Shown here: piece after piece, positions 54,488-64,000 of the stretch | Numbering within the stretch: position 1 is the first letter of the stretch | How the letters are laid out: every line of letters starts with the position of its first letter | NCBI GenBank assembly: GCA_036898135.1 | Contig: CM072511.1 | Location: forward strand, 154,531,425-154,595,424 | From: Oncomelania hupensis | Lineage: Eukaryota > Mollusca > Gastropoda > Littorinimorpha > Pomatiopsidae | Length of the DNA stretch: 64,000 nucleotides | Reading direction: 5' to 3' | The notes under the pieces: model-generated | Told to the model about the DNA's origin: nothing | The model's input: the letters and a program-made list of their open reading frames with translations, nothing else | The model's database searches: none | Translations under genes and position numbers: made by a program

Positions 54488-55359
54488 CAATGCTATGGTC
54501 ATGCATACGATGGCCTTAGCAGGCGGACTCAGCTTACTCCCAGTACTTCGCTTCAAACTACGTTCTAACTCTTAAGTCTCAAAACGAGTATAGATCCCCA
54601 TTTTCACATCTAAAATTAAATGGTTGAGTAAGCTGCCTTAAAAAAAATTCACGTTAATTTGGAAGTCATAAAACCAATATAAGCCTACTAAACGAAATCG
54701 CGCCGATCGGCTCGACGATGTTCGTGATCTTTTTACCTGTGTATACCAAAGATCTGCATAAACTGATGACGTCACTAACAGAAAGTAGTCCCGAAAGACA
54801 ATCACAATGAAAATCCCTGGAAAGGTCCCTGAGATCATTTTGTGCCTGAAGGACTTCATGATCGACTGTACCCTCGCCCCCCCCCTCCCCCCCAAAAAAA
54901 AATAAAAGGTAGACTACACCCCCTTTTAAAGGGCAGGCTAAGCGGGTAATCCAAAATTCCATCTGAAAGATCGGCTACCGATCTTTTGTCGTCAAAGTTA
55001 ACAGGACGCTCTCCATTCCTTTTGATGAGATAGTGCCTACAGTGCTTCAGTAGCTTCCGACAAAACCCGGGATATAAGATACTAGAAACAAGATACAAGT
55101 TAATTTAGCTAGAAACCTCTACGCAAGCAAGATCGCATCCACAGAGGTCTACGTCCGCGAGAGCATCAGATTATCGCAGACCAAATCAAAAGTCATCATG
55201 TCCGTCATTGCGCGACAAATTCCTTTGATATTTCTCCAACAGTTGAACGAAGTAAATTAACCCTTTCTATCTCACTATAGTTGCGGGCAAATGCGAACGT
55301 TGTCTACATGACAACTCAGAATAATGTTTCATAAAAGCCCAAAGGATTAGATTAATAAA
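53882..55359. other. Non-coding stretch with C-run and (GA)n
   Basis: A C-run at 54167-54182 and (GA)n at 54424-54482. The remainder (54490-55359) has no recognisable repeat ends and no convincing exon. Confidence 0.5.
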
Positions 55360-55532
55360 AGAGATTTCTCTTATATAGCGCACTTACAAGCTCAGAGAGC
55401 TTCTCAAGGCGCTGGCCCGTAATATCCAGCAATCACAAAATAGTTTGCTGAAGTCAGGATTCGAACCCACGTCGCCCAAGACGCACTTACACAAGTCGTG
55501 CGCTCTGACCACTGAGCTATCCCTGCCGCCAG
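55360..55532 (-). mobile_element. tRNA-derived SINE, minus strand
   Basis: The minus-strand reading starts GGCGGCAGGGATAGCTCAGT, with an A box TAGCTCAGTGGTCAG and a B box GGTTCGAATCCT. It ends with GCGCCTTGAGAAGC and a GTGCGCTATATAAG tail, a common ending of animal LINE/SINE partners. Confidence 0.82.
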
Positions 55533-55556
55533 TAGTACTACTACATACTACTACAA

Positions 55557-55568
55557 CTGCTGCTGCTG

Positions 55569-55621
<53 letters not shown>

Positions 55622-55643
55622 GCTACTACTACTACTACTACTG
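55557..55643. repeat. (CTA)n/(CTG)n microsatellite
   Basis: Mostly CTA units with scattered CTG. Confidence 0.95.
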
Positions 55644-55737
55644 TTTGGAATTCTCACCTAGTCCCCTATACGCATTGTGTCCGGGGACGTTAATCTACAT
55701 ACTGAACTGAACTGGAATTCTCTTGCTTTAACTGAAG

Positions 55738-56150
55738 GAGGCACGGTGGTCTAATGGTAGTGCTTTGGCTTGCGGATCTGAAGGTCCCGGGTTCGAGCCC
55801 TGTCCGGGCCATTGTGTTGCGGCCCTGGGAAAGACACTTTACTCCCGTTTCCTACTCCTTCGGATGAGAGTATAAACCGAGATCTAGTCTGTGTGTCGCA
55901 TACATTCCATCATAACGGACTTTAAAGATCCTGACGCTCATGTCCTAGACGGGTGAGTGCCGGTAACAAGAACACACCCAGCATGCACTTGGTCCTTCTC
56001 CCCCATCTAGTGCTCAGTTGTCCGGGCGTCAGACCATGCGCCCAAAGGCTGCGGGTGGGCGTCTCGGGCGGTTTGAGTTATCGGCCAGCGCCTAGAGTCT
56101 GGTCAAGTACGGCAAGATAAGTGCGCTATAAAAATGCTCAATAATATATT
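55738..56150 (+). mobile_element. Long tRNA-derived SINE, about 410 bp, plus strand
   Basis: The head GGCACGGTGGTCTAATGGTA, with B box GGTTCGAGCCC, is followed by GGGAAAGACACTTTACTCCC and CTCCTTCGGATGAG. A long body and a GTGCGCTATAAAAATGCTCA tail follow. The domain after the head resembles the conserved central domain of some metazoan SINE superfamilies; the superfamily is not assigned here. A truncated copy lies at 19000-19230. Confidence 0.85.
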
Positions 56151-56284
56151 TTTTTTAAACTCTGCGCTCTGCCGAATCATATTTCCTTTCTGTACTGAAA
56201 ACCCACATTTTCAACTGCGTCTTTCCTTAAATCTCGATCCTGAACTTTCCTTCGTAAAATAAGCCTACTTAAAACACAGTCATA

Positions 56285-56287
<3 letters not shown>

Positions 56288-56332
<45 letters not shown>

Positions 56333-56340
56333 ATGTGTGT
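56288..56340. repeat. (GT)n microsatellite
   Basis: About 22 GT units with a short CG block. Confidence 0.95.
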
Positions 56341-56389
56341 GTTCTGATTTGGTATTTTATGTTTTACTCTTGCTTTATTTACTTATTTA

Positions 56390-56455
56390 ATTATTTTTTT
56401 GTTGCTTTGCGGTAAAGCGCTATTGGCTCTAGTGATGAATGGCGCTGTATAAATG

Positions 56456-56549
<94 letters not shown>

Positions 56550-56565
56550 GCGTTGTTGTTGTTGT

Positions 56566-56648
<83 letters not shown>
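56390..56648. repeat. SINE/LINE tail remnant followed by (ATT)n and (AGT)n
   Basis: TAAAGCGCTATTGGC and GGCGCTGTATAAATG at 56414-56456 look like a retroelement tail that seeds (ATT)n at 56457-56549. (AGT)n follows at 56567-56648. Confidence 0.75.
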
Positions 56649-56787
56649 TTACAGCTCCTACTAACAATAATAATGCAGGATGCTTTCAAGCGTTTTTCTT
56701 CTACCTCTTAGGTTATTCTCTCCATTTGTCCGTTTAAGCTTATTCCCTCCCTTTAGCTAAATTTTTACTTGGGAAGTCTCAGACTTG

Positions 56788-56788
<1 letters not shown>

Positions 56789-56872
<84 letters not shown>

Positions 56873-56878
56873 ATACTA

Positions 56879-56911
<33 letters not shown>
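56789..56911. repeat. (CTA)n then (CTG)n microsatellite
   Basis: About 34 CTA units and six CTG units. They run directly into the next retroelement copy. Confidence 0.95.
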
Positions 56912-56913
<2 letters not shown>

Positions 56914-57401
56914 CTTTCTTATTCCTGCTCTGTTCTATCAATCTGCTATACTATCTTCTTCTTCGCTAGACCAGTCACCTACCCTTTTTCTTGAAAACTC
57001 TTCCGGGACAAGACTCCTTATTTGTGTGTGAGGTCTGTTGGATTAGCTTGGGAATATTGGACGCTTTCTGCCAGGTGGTCACTAGGGCTTCCTATGATGT
57101 TATTATTTAGCAATGTAGGCATTTTATATGTATGTGTTTTGTTGATAATTTATAATGATGTTTGTATTCAATTTTGTTTTTGTAAACGGGGGTTCGATAA
57201 ATTAGAGTATAGCCTCAGCGTCCCCTGCGTGGGATGTCTTTATTGTAAAGTGACTGGCTGGTGGAGAGCTTTCAGTTTTACCACTAGGGTTGTTTCAGCG
57301 GATTTTGTATGCGGATCAGGGGTTGTCCGGTCCTGATTTGGTTCGGAAGAGTCCGCTGGACCTAAAGCAATAATCATGTAATGTAATGTAATGTAATGTA
57401 A
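56912..57401 (+). mobile_element. TATA-headed short retroelement, head truncated
   Basis: Starts within the family at TTCTTATTCCTGCTCTGTTC and ends TAAAGCAATAATC with a clean (ATGTA)n tail of four units. Closest relative of the fragment at 27684. Confidence 0.82.
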
Positions 57402-57403
57402 CT

Positions 57404-57407
57404 ACTG

Positions 57408-57459
<52 letters not shown>

Positions 57460-57460
57460 A
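57404..57460. repeat. (CTA)n microsatellite
   Basis: About 18 units directly after the tail of the retroelement copy. Confidence 0.94.
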
Positions 57461-57529
57461 GGATGCGATCGCGCGCTTTTTCTTCAATGGAACTCAGGAG
57501 ATCACTATTCCAGAAGTCGGAATAGAAAT

Positions 57530-57735
57530 CTTTTTTTTTAAATTTTGGAATCTTAGATTGACTGCATCCAGTACCATTATTGAAGGGAGAAAGGAAACCG
57601 AAGTACCTGGCAAAAAATTCCTTGGTATCCTGGAAAGTCTGGAACCAAAGTCACGTAAGTTCGTCCCACCCGGGGTTCCAACCCGTAGGAAACCGGCTCA
57701 CGATCTCCTGAACTGCCAGCCCACCCCGACAAGCA
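57530..57735 (-). mobile_element. Decayed tRNA-derived SINE, minus strand
   Basis: Shares GACTGCATCCA, GGAGAAAGGAAACC-G-AGTACC, GAAAGTCTGGAACC and AAAGTCACGTAAG with the 31.0-kb and 3.3-kb copies in the same order. The B box is degraded (GGTTGGAACCC on the minus strand). Confidence 0.72.
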
Positions 57736-58011
57736 GACTTGGAGTACATAGCTATCCATTCATCTTGGATGAAATCGTTAATTGTGCTACCCTCATCATT
57801 ATCACCCTCACCAATACCATGCAGCATGCGGCCATGAATTAGTGTCACCTGAGAATTCCCCAACTTTCTCTCCCCCTCTTCTCCTCCTCATCCCCCTCCC
57901 CCCACCCCACCTTCTATCCCATCGCGCTCCTCTAACTCTGAGAGTGTGTGAAAGCCAGTCTGTGTTGTGGGTTGACCCTTTGCCCTTCCTCGGCGGCAGT
58001 TTTATTGGATC

Positions 58012-58203
58012 CTGCCGTCATCGCCACTGAACAGAGGTTTAATGAATGGGCTTTGTCGATTAAGTGCTCTGTGGGTTCGGGCATTAAATAGAATAGACCC
58101 AACGTTTCTGCCGTCATCGCCACTGAACAGAGGTTTAATGAATAGGCTTTGTCGATTAAGTGCTCTGTGGGTTCGGGCATTAAATAGAATAGACCCAACG
58201 TTT
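58012..58203 (+). repeat. Two tandem 96-bp monomers upstream of the RTE LINE
   Basis: Each unit starts CTGCCGTCATCGCCACTGAA and ends GAATAGACCCAACGTTT; the two copies differ at one or two bases. They directly precede CCCGGCGTGTCGTAAGAGGC, the start of the LINE leader. Confidence 0.93.
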
Positions 58204-61200
58204 CCCGGCGTGTCGTAAGAGGCGACTAACAGGGGTGATGTTAGCACGGCAGAAAGTCTTCTACACAGAAGTCACCGGCCAGGGCGGAGGAACCTCACGT
58301 TACTACAGGTTCAACGACCATGTGCTCAGGGCCAAGGCGAGCCACACTGTATTCGTGGATTTCGGCTGTGGCCAACAGCCTGGAGAGGATTGGGCACCGC
58401 CAGGTCTTTTTTGCCCAAGACACACTACACGATGACACAATCCACTAATTCCATACCGGATCGGTCGTCGCCCGGCACAAGGACCGCGCCTTCCGTTGGC
58501 CACCAGGACGGAGGTGTTAAGTATGCTACTGATGGACAATTTAGCAAGATCCGCACGAGAAACAACATCGTCATAGGAACCTGGAATGTCAGGACCCTAA
58601 CTGCGGAAGGAAAATTAGAAGAACTGGCCCACGAGTTGGACCACTATCGATGGAACGTTCTAGGCATCAACGAACTGCGCTGGAAAGGCCTAGGTGAAAC
58701 AACGACCGACAAAGGCCACAAGCTCTATTTCAGCGGTGGAGATGACAGGCACGAACACGGCTTTGGATTCTTGGTCCACAAGAACATTCTAGCCACTGTC
58801 ATGGGTTGCCGCCAAGTCTCCAGTAGACTCATTACCATCCGCCTGAGAGCAGCCCCTTTCAACATCACCATCATCCAGGCCTATGCCCCAACATCAGACT
58901 ATGACGACAGCGAAGTGGAGGATTTTTATGAAAATCTACAGGCGGTCCTTGACCAAGTGCCGAAGAAGGACATAGTCATAGTGCAAGGCGACTGGAATGC
59001 CAAGATTGGCCAAGATGCATACCACAACTGGGGAGACACATGTGGACCCCACTGCAACAACGAGACAAATGACAGGGGTTTGAGACTCTTGGAGTTTGCC
59101 AGATACAACAATCTGGTACTGGCAAACACACTTGGTCTCCACAAAAACTCCAGACGATGGACATGGCACAGTCCTGGCGGGGAGCATCACAACCAAATAG
59201 ACTACATCATGGTCAAGAAACGCTTCAGATCATGCATCAACATTGGCAGGACACGCACTTTTCCAGGAGCAGACATCGGAAGTGACCACGATCTCGTGAT
59301 GATGTCTTTCCGGCTCCACTTGAAGAGAGTAAATACAGCAAAGTGCACTAGACTGAAGTTCGACCTGGACAAACTGCAAGACCCGGAGGTGGCAGAACTA
59401 TTTCAGGCCACAATTGGAGGGAAATTTGCACCACTGCTCATTTTGGGGCCTGGTGAAGTAGATGTCAACACCATGACCACCACCTTCAACTCAGCTGTGA
59501 CAGATGCCGCCACTGAGATCCTTGGCAAGCACCGACCAAAGAAAAAGCCGTGGATCACACCTGAACTTTTGGATCTGTGTGATAAACGAAGAGAGATGAA
59601 AAAGAAAAAGAACACCTCACAGGGAGCTGATGTCTACCGACAAATCAACAATGACATCCGAAAAGGCATGCGCACAGCAAAGGATAACTGGATAGAAGAT
59701 CAATGCCAGGAAATAGAGAACAGTCTGAACAAGAACAACAGCAAGAAGGCCTACCAGACTGTGAAGCGGCTGACAAGTGTCAAACAGCCCAAAGTCTCCA
59801 CGATCCAAAGCAAGTATGACATATGCCTTACAGAAGAACAAGAAGTCTTGGATAGATGGACAGAGTACTGCTCTGACCTATACAACCATACACCAAATGG
59901 ACACCCATCAGTTCTAGCATGTCCCGAGAACAGAGAAGAAGAAGAAATCCTCCCAATTCTCCGGGAAGAAGTTGAGGCAGCAGTGCAAGCGCTAAAGAAA
60001 GGGAAGTCAGCGGGAGTGGACAACATACCCGCGGAACTGCTACAAGCAGGAGGAGAAGCGATGATTGATGCCCTCACCATTATCTGTAACAAGATCTGGC
60101 AGAGTGGGGAGTGGCCTATACCATGGACCCAGTCGCTTGTCATCACTCTTCCCAAAAAAGGTAACCTTCAGGAATGTGAAAATTACCGGACCATCAGCCT
60201 CATCAGCCATCCCAGCAAGGTCCTCCTGAAAATAATACTCAACAGGTTGAAACCCCAAGCTGAACAAATCATAGCTGAAGAACAAGCAGGATTCAGGGCA
60301 GGGCGAAGTACCACTGAGCAGATTTTCAACCTCAGAATAATCTGCGAGAAATACCTACAGCACCAACAACATCTATATCATGTGTTCATAGACTTCAAGA
60401 AGGTGTTCGACCGAGTCTGGCATGCAGCTCTATGGGCAAGAATGAAAGTGTACAACATCAGCCCTAAAATTATTGAAGTCATCAAAAGCCTGTATGACAA
60501 GGCTACCAGTGCAGTCCTCCACAACAGCGCCATCGGGAACTGGTTCAGAACAACAATCGGTGTGCGTCAAGGATGCCTACTCTCTCCAACACTCTTCAAC
60601 GTCTTCCTAGAGCGCATCATGTCAGATGCTCTTGCAGACCATGAAGGCACAGTCAGCATAGGGGGTAGAGCAATCTCCAATCTTCGTTTGGTAGATGACA
60701 TTGATGGATTGGCTGGAGAGGAACAAGAACTTGAACAGCTGGTACAGAGGCTTGACACCACCTCCAGAGCCTATGGAATGGAAATAAGTGCAGAGAAGAC
60801 CAAAATGATGACCAACAACACCAATGGCATCAATACGGACATCAAAGTCCAAGGCCAATCCATCAACACAGTGCTTAGCTTCAAATATTTAGGAGCCATT
60901 GTATCAGACAATGGGTCCCGACAGGAAGTCCTCTCCAGGATCGCACAAACAACTGCTGCCCTGACAAGGTTGAAGCCCATTTGGAAAGACAGGACCATCA
61001 GACTACATTCCAAAGTAAGACTGCTGCGCTCCCTTGTCATCTCCATCTTCCTATATGCTTGCGAAGCATGGACCCTCACAGCAGATCTACAACGAAGAAT
61101 ACAAAGCATGGAGATGAGGTGCTATAGAAGACTTCTGGGCATTTCCTATACCCAACACATCACCAACGACGAAGTCCGACAGACCATCACACAAACCATT

Positions 61201-61498
61201 GGACAACACGATGACCTGCTAACAGTGGTGAAGAAACGGAAACTCCGATGGTATGGCCACGTCACCAGATCATCAGGCATTGCAAAGACTATTCTGCAAG
61301 GCACAGTGCAATGAGGTAGAGGAAGAGGGAGACCGAAAAAGAGGTGGGAGGACAACATTCGAGAATGGACTGGTTTGACACTGAGCGAAGCCATCAGGGC
61401 TGCTGAGGACAGAGAAAGATGGAGTATGCTGGTTAAACGATCATCTGTGGTGCCCCTACGACCTTCGGGTTACGGAACAGGATAGGATAGGATAGGAT
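58204..61498 (+). mobile_element. Near full-length RTE-clade LINE
   Basis: Leader from CCCGGCGTGTCGTAAGAGGC, a single long ORF with endonuclease and reverse transcriptase, a short 3' end with TCATCTGTGGTGCCCCTACG, and a (GGATA)n tail ending at 61498. With the two upstream monomers it spans about 3.5 kb. Four other copies in the window (1-1301, 14965-15312, 22915-24028, 42801-42882) are 5'-truncated. Confidence 0.93.
58432..61314 (+). CDS. RTE LINE polyprotein: APE endonuclease and reverse transcriptase, premature stop
   Basis: The first ATG in frame is 58432, giving 960 residues. Residues about 46-294 form an APE-type endonuclease: GTWNVRTL, NELRW, QAYAPTSD, GDWNAKIG with the catalytic Asp/Asn pair, DYIMV and the terminal GSDHDLV. 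The RT spans about 556-806 with LPKKG, EEQAGFRAGRSTTEQIF, FIDFKKVFD and GVRQGCLLSPTLFN. Its catalytic box is LVDD (60688-60699) where the sister copies imply FADD; both Asp are kept. WNVRTL and the single-ORF layout fit the RTE clade. The frame ends at TGA 61312-61314, where the 22.9-kb copy has GGA. About 55 C-terminal residues (basic [10 protein letters not shown] region) are thus lost. It is probably inactive but recently so. Confidence 0.92.
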   Translation: MTQSTNSIPDRSSPGTRTAPSVGHQDGGVKYATDGQFSKIRTRNNIVIGTWNVRTLTAEGKLEELAHELDHYRWNVLGINELRWKGLGETTTDKGHKLYFSGGDDRHEHGFGFLVHKNILATVMGCRQVSSRLITIRLRAAPFNITIIQAYAPTSDYDDSEVEDFYENLQAVLDQVPKKDIVIVQGDWNAKIGQDAYHNWGDTCGPHCNNETNDRGLRLLEFARYNNLVLANTLGLHKNSRRWTWHSPGGEHHNQIDYIMVKKRFRSCINIGRTRTFPGADIGSDHDLVMMSFRLHLKRVNTAKCTRLKFDLDKLQDPEVAELFQATIGGKFAPLLILGPGEVDVNTMTTTFNSAVTDAATEILGKHRPKKKPWITPELLDLCDKRREMKKKKNTSQGADVYRQINNDIRKGMRTAKDNWIEDQCQEIENSLNKNNSKKAYQTVKRLTSVKQPKVSTIQSKYDICLTEEQEVLDRWTEYCSDLYNHTPNGHPSVLACPENREEEEILPILREEVEAAVQALKKGKSAGVDNIPAELLQAGGEAMIDALTIICNKIWQSGEWPIPWTQSLVITLPKKGNLQECENYRTISLISHPSKVLLKIILNRLKPQAEQIIAEEQAGFRAGRSTTEQIFNLRIICEKYLQHQQHLYHVFIDFKKVFDRVWHAALWARMKVYNISPKIIEVIKSLYDKATSAVLHNSAIGNWFRTTIGVRQGCLLSPTLFNVFLERIMSDALADHEGTVSIGGRAISNLRLVDDIDGLAGEEQELEQLVQRLDTTSRAYGMEISAEKTKMMTNNTNGINTDIKVQGQSINTVLSFKYLGAIVSDNGSRQEVLSRIAQTTAALTRLKPIWKDRTIRLHSKVRLLRSLVISIFLYACEAWTLTADLQRRIQSMEMRCYRRLLGISYTQHITNDEVRQTITQTIGQHDDLLTVVKKRKLRWYGHVTRSSGIAKTILQGTVQ

Positions 61499-61800
61499 TG
61501 TCGATTAACCCTTTTACAGAGCCTCGCCTGTGTAAAACACCACATCCACACATCCATACATGTATAATCTACAGCTACTATCTTGCAAGGAGCCTTGGCA
61601 TAGTGTAGGATGTGTATGATATCCACGCCGTCACTACTCTCTTCGTCTACGAGTTAATTTTTTTTTCCTTTTTCGCATCAGTGCATTAGAACCGTGTTTA
61701 CACGTAAATATATTTTGTCTTCATTCTGTTTCACACACCTTTGTTTTTGTTGGAGCAATGAGAAGCAACCAAACTTATATCGGTCGTTTGGTTGGGTAGC
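61499..61800. other. No recognised feature
   Basis: About 300 bp between the LINE tail and a (CT)n tract; nothing recognised. Confidence 0.5.
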
Positions 61801-61905
<105 letters not shown>

Positions 61906-61911
61906 CTCTAT

Positions 61912-62818
61912 CCCCCGTGGGTGTGCCGGGGGATTTCAGTATAAATAGTATCCCCACTTTCTGGAAATTTAGTGCTTCAAATTCCCACTGTCGCTGTTTT
62001 TCTCATTTTGTTCTTTCTCATTCCTACTCAGTTCTATCAGTCTACTATACTATCTTCTTCGCTAGACTGGTCACCTACATTTTTTCTTGAAAACTCTTCC
62101 GATGTGACATCCTCACAGTTCCTAGTATCTTAGCTGGGCTGGGAGCGAATGGGAGCATTCTGATTGGTCGACGCGTTACAAAATTCGACGCATGCGCACA
62201 GTGCTATCATCGTCTTCGTAAGGTTTAGGGTTAAAGTTTGGGTTAGAGTTAAGAGTTTAGGGTTAGGGTTAGGGTTTGGGTTAGGGTTAGGGTTATGACG
62301 TCTAAGAACTTCGTGAAAAAGCCGGCCCGACATGACCTGGCGCATGCGCAAATGCGCTCGGATAAACTAGGAGACCCGGAACTTGAAGGATGTGACACCG
62401 GGATAAAACTCCTCATTTGTGTGTGACGTCTGTTGGATCTGCTTGGAAATATTGGACGCTTTCTGCCAAATGGTCACTGAGGCTTCATATGATGTTATAA
62501 ATTGGCAATGTAGGCATTTTATATGTGTGTGTTTTGTTGATATTTCATAATGATGTTTGTATTCTTTTTTATTTTTGTGAACGCGGTTCGATAAATTAGG
62601 GTGTGGCCTCGGCGTCCCCTGCGTGGGATGTCTTTATTGTAAAGTGACCGGCTGGTGGAGTGCCTTCAGTGTTACCACTAGGGTTGTTTGGGTAGATCTT
62701 TTGTGCGGATCAGGGAGGGGGGGGGGGGATGAGTCTTCTTTCAGCGAAGTTGTGGTCTTGATTGTGTGGTCCTGATTCGGCTCTTTGCAGTCCGCTGGAC
62801 CCTGTAAGCAATGAATAA
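61912..62818 (+). mobile_element. TATA-headed short retroelement split by a MITE
   Basis: The head has the same GC hairpin (CCCCCG...CGGGGG, 61912-61932) and TATAAATAG (61939-61947) as the 37.6-kb copy. The body breaks after CTTCCG at 62101 and resumes at 62398 with CCGGGATAAAACTCC. The 3' end is TCCGCTGGACCCTGTAAGC followed by GAATAACTAACT. Confidence 0.82.
62102..62397. mobile_element. MITE with TTAGGG core inserted in the retroelement
   Basis: Inverted ends TGTGACATCCTCACAGTTCC and, from the right end reverse-complemented, TGTCACATCCTTCAAGTTCC. Flanking CCG (62099-62101 and 62398-62400) is a 3-bp target duplication, confirmed by the uninterrupted retroelement copies. The core 62222-62298 is rich in GGGTTAGGG. 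GCATGCGCA occurs near both inner ends. Confidence 0.85.
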
Positions 62819-62820
62819 CT

Positions 62821-62821
<1 letters not shown>

Positions 62822-62855
<34 letters not shown>
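62822..62855. repeat. (CT)n microsatellite
   Basis: Short CT tract grown from the AACTAACT tail of the retroelement. Confidence 0.93.
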
Positions 62856-62860
<5 letters not shown>

Positions 62861-63644
62861 CTTCCCTGTGCGCTCGCTCCTCAGAATTAAATGATAGCGA
62901 CCTCTGCACCTGTCATTCCATGTTTTCTTGGTGCTCATTTTTCCGTTATGTGTGTGATGTCTGGAAATACATTTGAATGGCTTGCCATTGTGTTATATCA
63001 TTTCTCTTGAGTCAGTGTCCACTCATAGAACTCACATCACTGTGTCCTTAAGGCCCATGTGCGTGCTTGGATAATTGAACACCCACAGCCTGCCCATTGG
63101 CTTGCAATCAATGCATTCTTTATTTCTCAGAAAGAAAAATGTGGATTGTCGCTTTGCAAGACAAGACAGGATTTCATAATGGCAATAAACACAGTGACAG
63201 CCTTGGAATAATAATATAACATTGAGGAAAATAAACCCATACACTATCTCTTTCCACAGCCCGAACCACATGAGAGGTAACATCTAGCTTAAATCGGACC
63301 ATCACGGTGATCTAAACAGTTTCTCGGGCCAATTTTGTTTCCCCTCATCGGGATTTGAGTGGTTTATTTATTTTATATTTTAAATTTATTTATCTATTTA
63401 TTTTAGTTCTTAGACAGCGCTTTTCCAGTTTCTTCTGCTTCTTCTTGACTTTGAGGGCCGGCCCATGGTCAACTCGTCGATCATTTTGTCACCTATTTTG
63501 CGAGGGGTTCGCGTTCTATTTCCTAGAGGTTTTGAAACAGTCTAAATTTATTGCAGTTCGATCTGGTCAAGGGCATTTAACAAATTTTCTGTCTCTTGTA
63601 GAGTCATACCACCCAGTCAAAAAAAAAGAAAACGGGGAATATGG
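62856..63644. other. No recognised gene
   Basis: AT-rich, with a TTTATTTAT tract at 63360-63405. No exon or repeat structure recognised. Confidence 0.5.
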
Positions 63645-64000
63645 AGAGTTACTTGAGGGAGACTCTTCACACAAACATTGTGACCTCAGCTGCTCTTTTT
63701 GAGAGACAGTTCCAATCCTTGATGGTTCGTGGGAGGAAGGGGGAACTGCGGTATTGGGTTCTGGTGGAGATGAGGGAGAACGGGTGGTCGTGAAATCGTC
63801 GCTGCCGACGGGAAGCGGAATGAGCTTTGCCTTGATGGTGGGACAGCGGGCCTGATCATGCTGCACCGTAAAAAAGAATGGGGAGCCTGTAAAGTCGGCG
63901 TCGCTCTTCCAATGAAGGCCGGTCCAGCTGTTCTAACATGCTGTTGACACTTGAAGTATTGCGAAAGCAGCTAAGGACAAAGCGCCCTGCACGACGCCGT
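63645..64000 (-). pseudogene. LINE ORF2 C-terminal fragment, cut by the window edge
   Basis: Minus-strand reading from the window edge gives VNSMLEQLDRPSLEERRRL, then, after a stop and in the same frame, STRTQYRSSPFLPRTIKDWN. These are typical of the end of LINE proteins (mLeqLxWpsLeeRR ... YrxSFfPRTIrdWN). The stop (TGA near 63857) and loss of intervening residues mark it as decayed. The rest would lie beyond coordinate 64000. Confidence 0.65.

Noticed and set aside
58390..58431. Extended N-terminus of the RTE protein
   Set aside because: The upstream part would need a TTG start; the first ATG is at 58432.
62222..62298. Internal telomere or chromosome fusion point
   Set aside because: The TTAGGG runs are short, degenerate and always inside small inverted-repeat elements.

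Overview
The window is eukaryotic, almost certainly animal, and best fits a lophotrochozoan such as a gastropod or other mollusc. It has one spliced cytochrome P450 gene with GT-AG introns, dense microsatellites, tRNA-derived SINEs, RTE-type LINEs, a Ginger1-type DNA transposon, a Gypsy element with Gmr1-like domain order, and many short inverted-repeat transposons (MITEs). The taxon is inferred from this repeat mix, not proven. Nothing looks bacterial and there is no CRISPR array.

Layout. 1-13 kb: a decayed RTE LINE fragment, SINEs and microsatellites, and a 5'-truncated LINE with an 878-codon ORF2 (6960-9644, minus) that landed inside an older repeat. An uninterrupted copy of that repeat lies 0.5 kb away and serves as an empty-site reference. 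13.5-17.8 kb: the only host gene recognised, a CYP2-clan P450 in five exons, with transposon debris in three of its four introns and one extra base in a G-run that breaks exon 2. 17.9-19.8 kb: two minisatellites, one an 85-bp higher-order array just downstream of the P450 poly(A) signal, the other a 39-bp array attached to a SINE fragment. 20-24 kb: microsatellites and a near-intact 3' part of the RTE LINE.

24.14-35.08 kb: the main find, a 10.9-kb element flanked by CCGG, with TGTAAC...GTTACA ends and subterminal CTCCCGGGAG palindromes. Each arm is a 3.3-kb array of a 67-bp minisatellite, and the two arms are in inverted orientation. The centre encodes the integrase C-terminal GPY/F module and an OTU-type cysteine protease domain, which together with the CCGG duplication mark it as Ginger1. 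The DDE catalytic core is absent and the reading frame is broken at least twice.

35-44 kb: copies of a TATA-box-bearing short retroelement with variable tandem tails, MITEs with telomere-like (TTAGGG)n cores placed in (TG)n tracts, and a GC-rich promoter-like patch. 44.1-51.6 kb: a complete Gypsy-class LTR element with near-identical 1.68-kb LTRs and a 5-bp duplication. Its integrase zinc finger lies upstream of the reverse transcriptase, and the integrase catalytic core has been removed in frame. 51.6-64 kb: SINEs, a pogo-like MITE, long trinucleotide arrays, a near full-length RTE LINE with two tandem 96-bp 5' monomers, a MITE caught inside a retroelement copy, and a LINE fragment at the window edge.

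Apart from the P450 gene, the window is a nest of mobile elements. Several insertions can be polarised from sequence inside the window alone.
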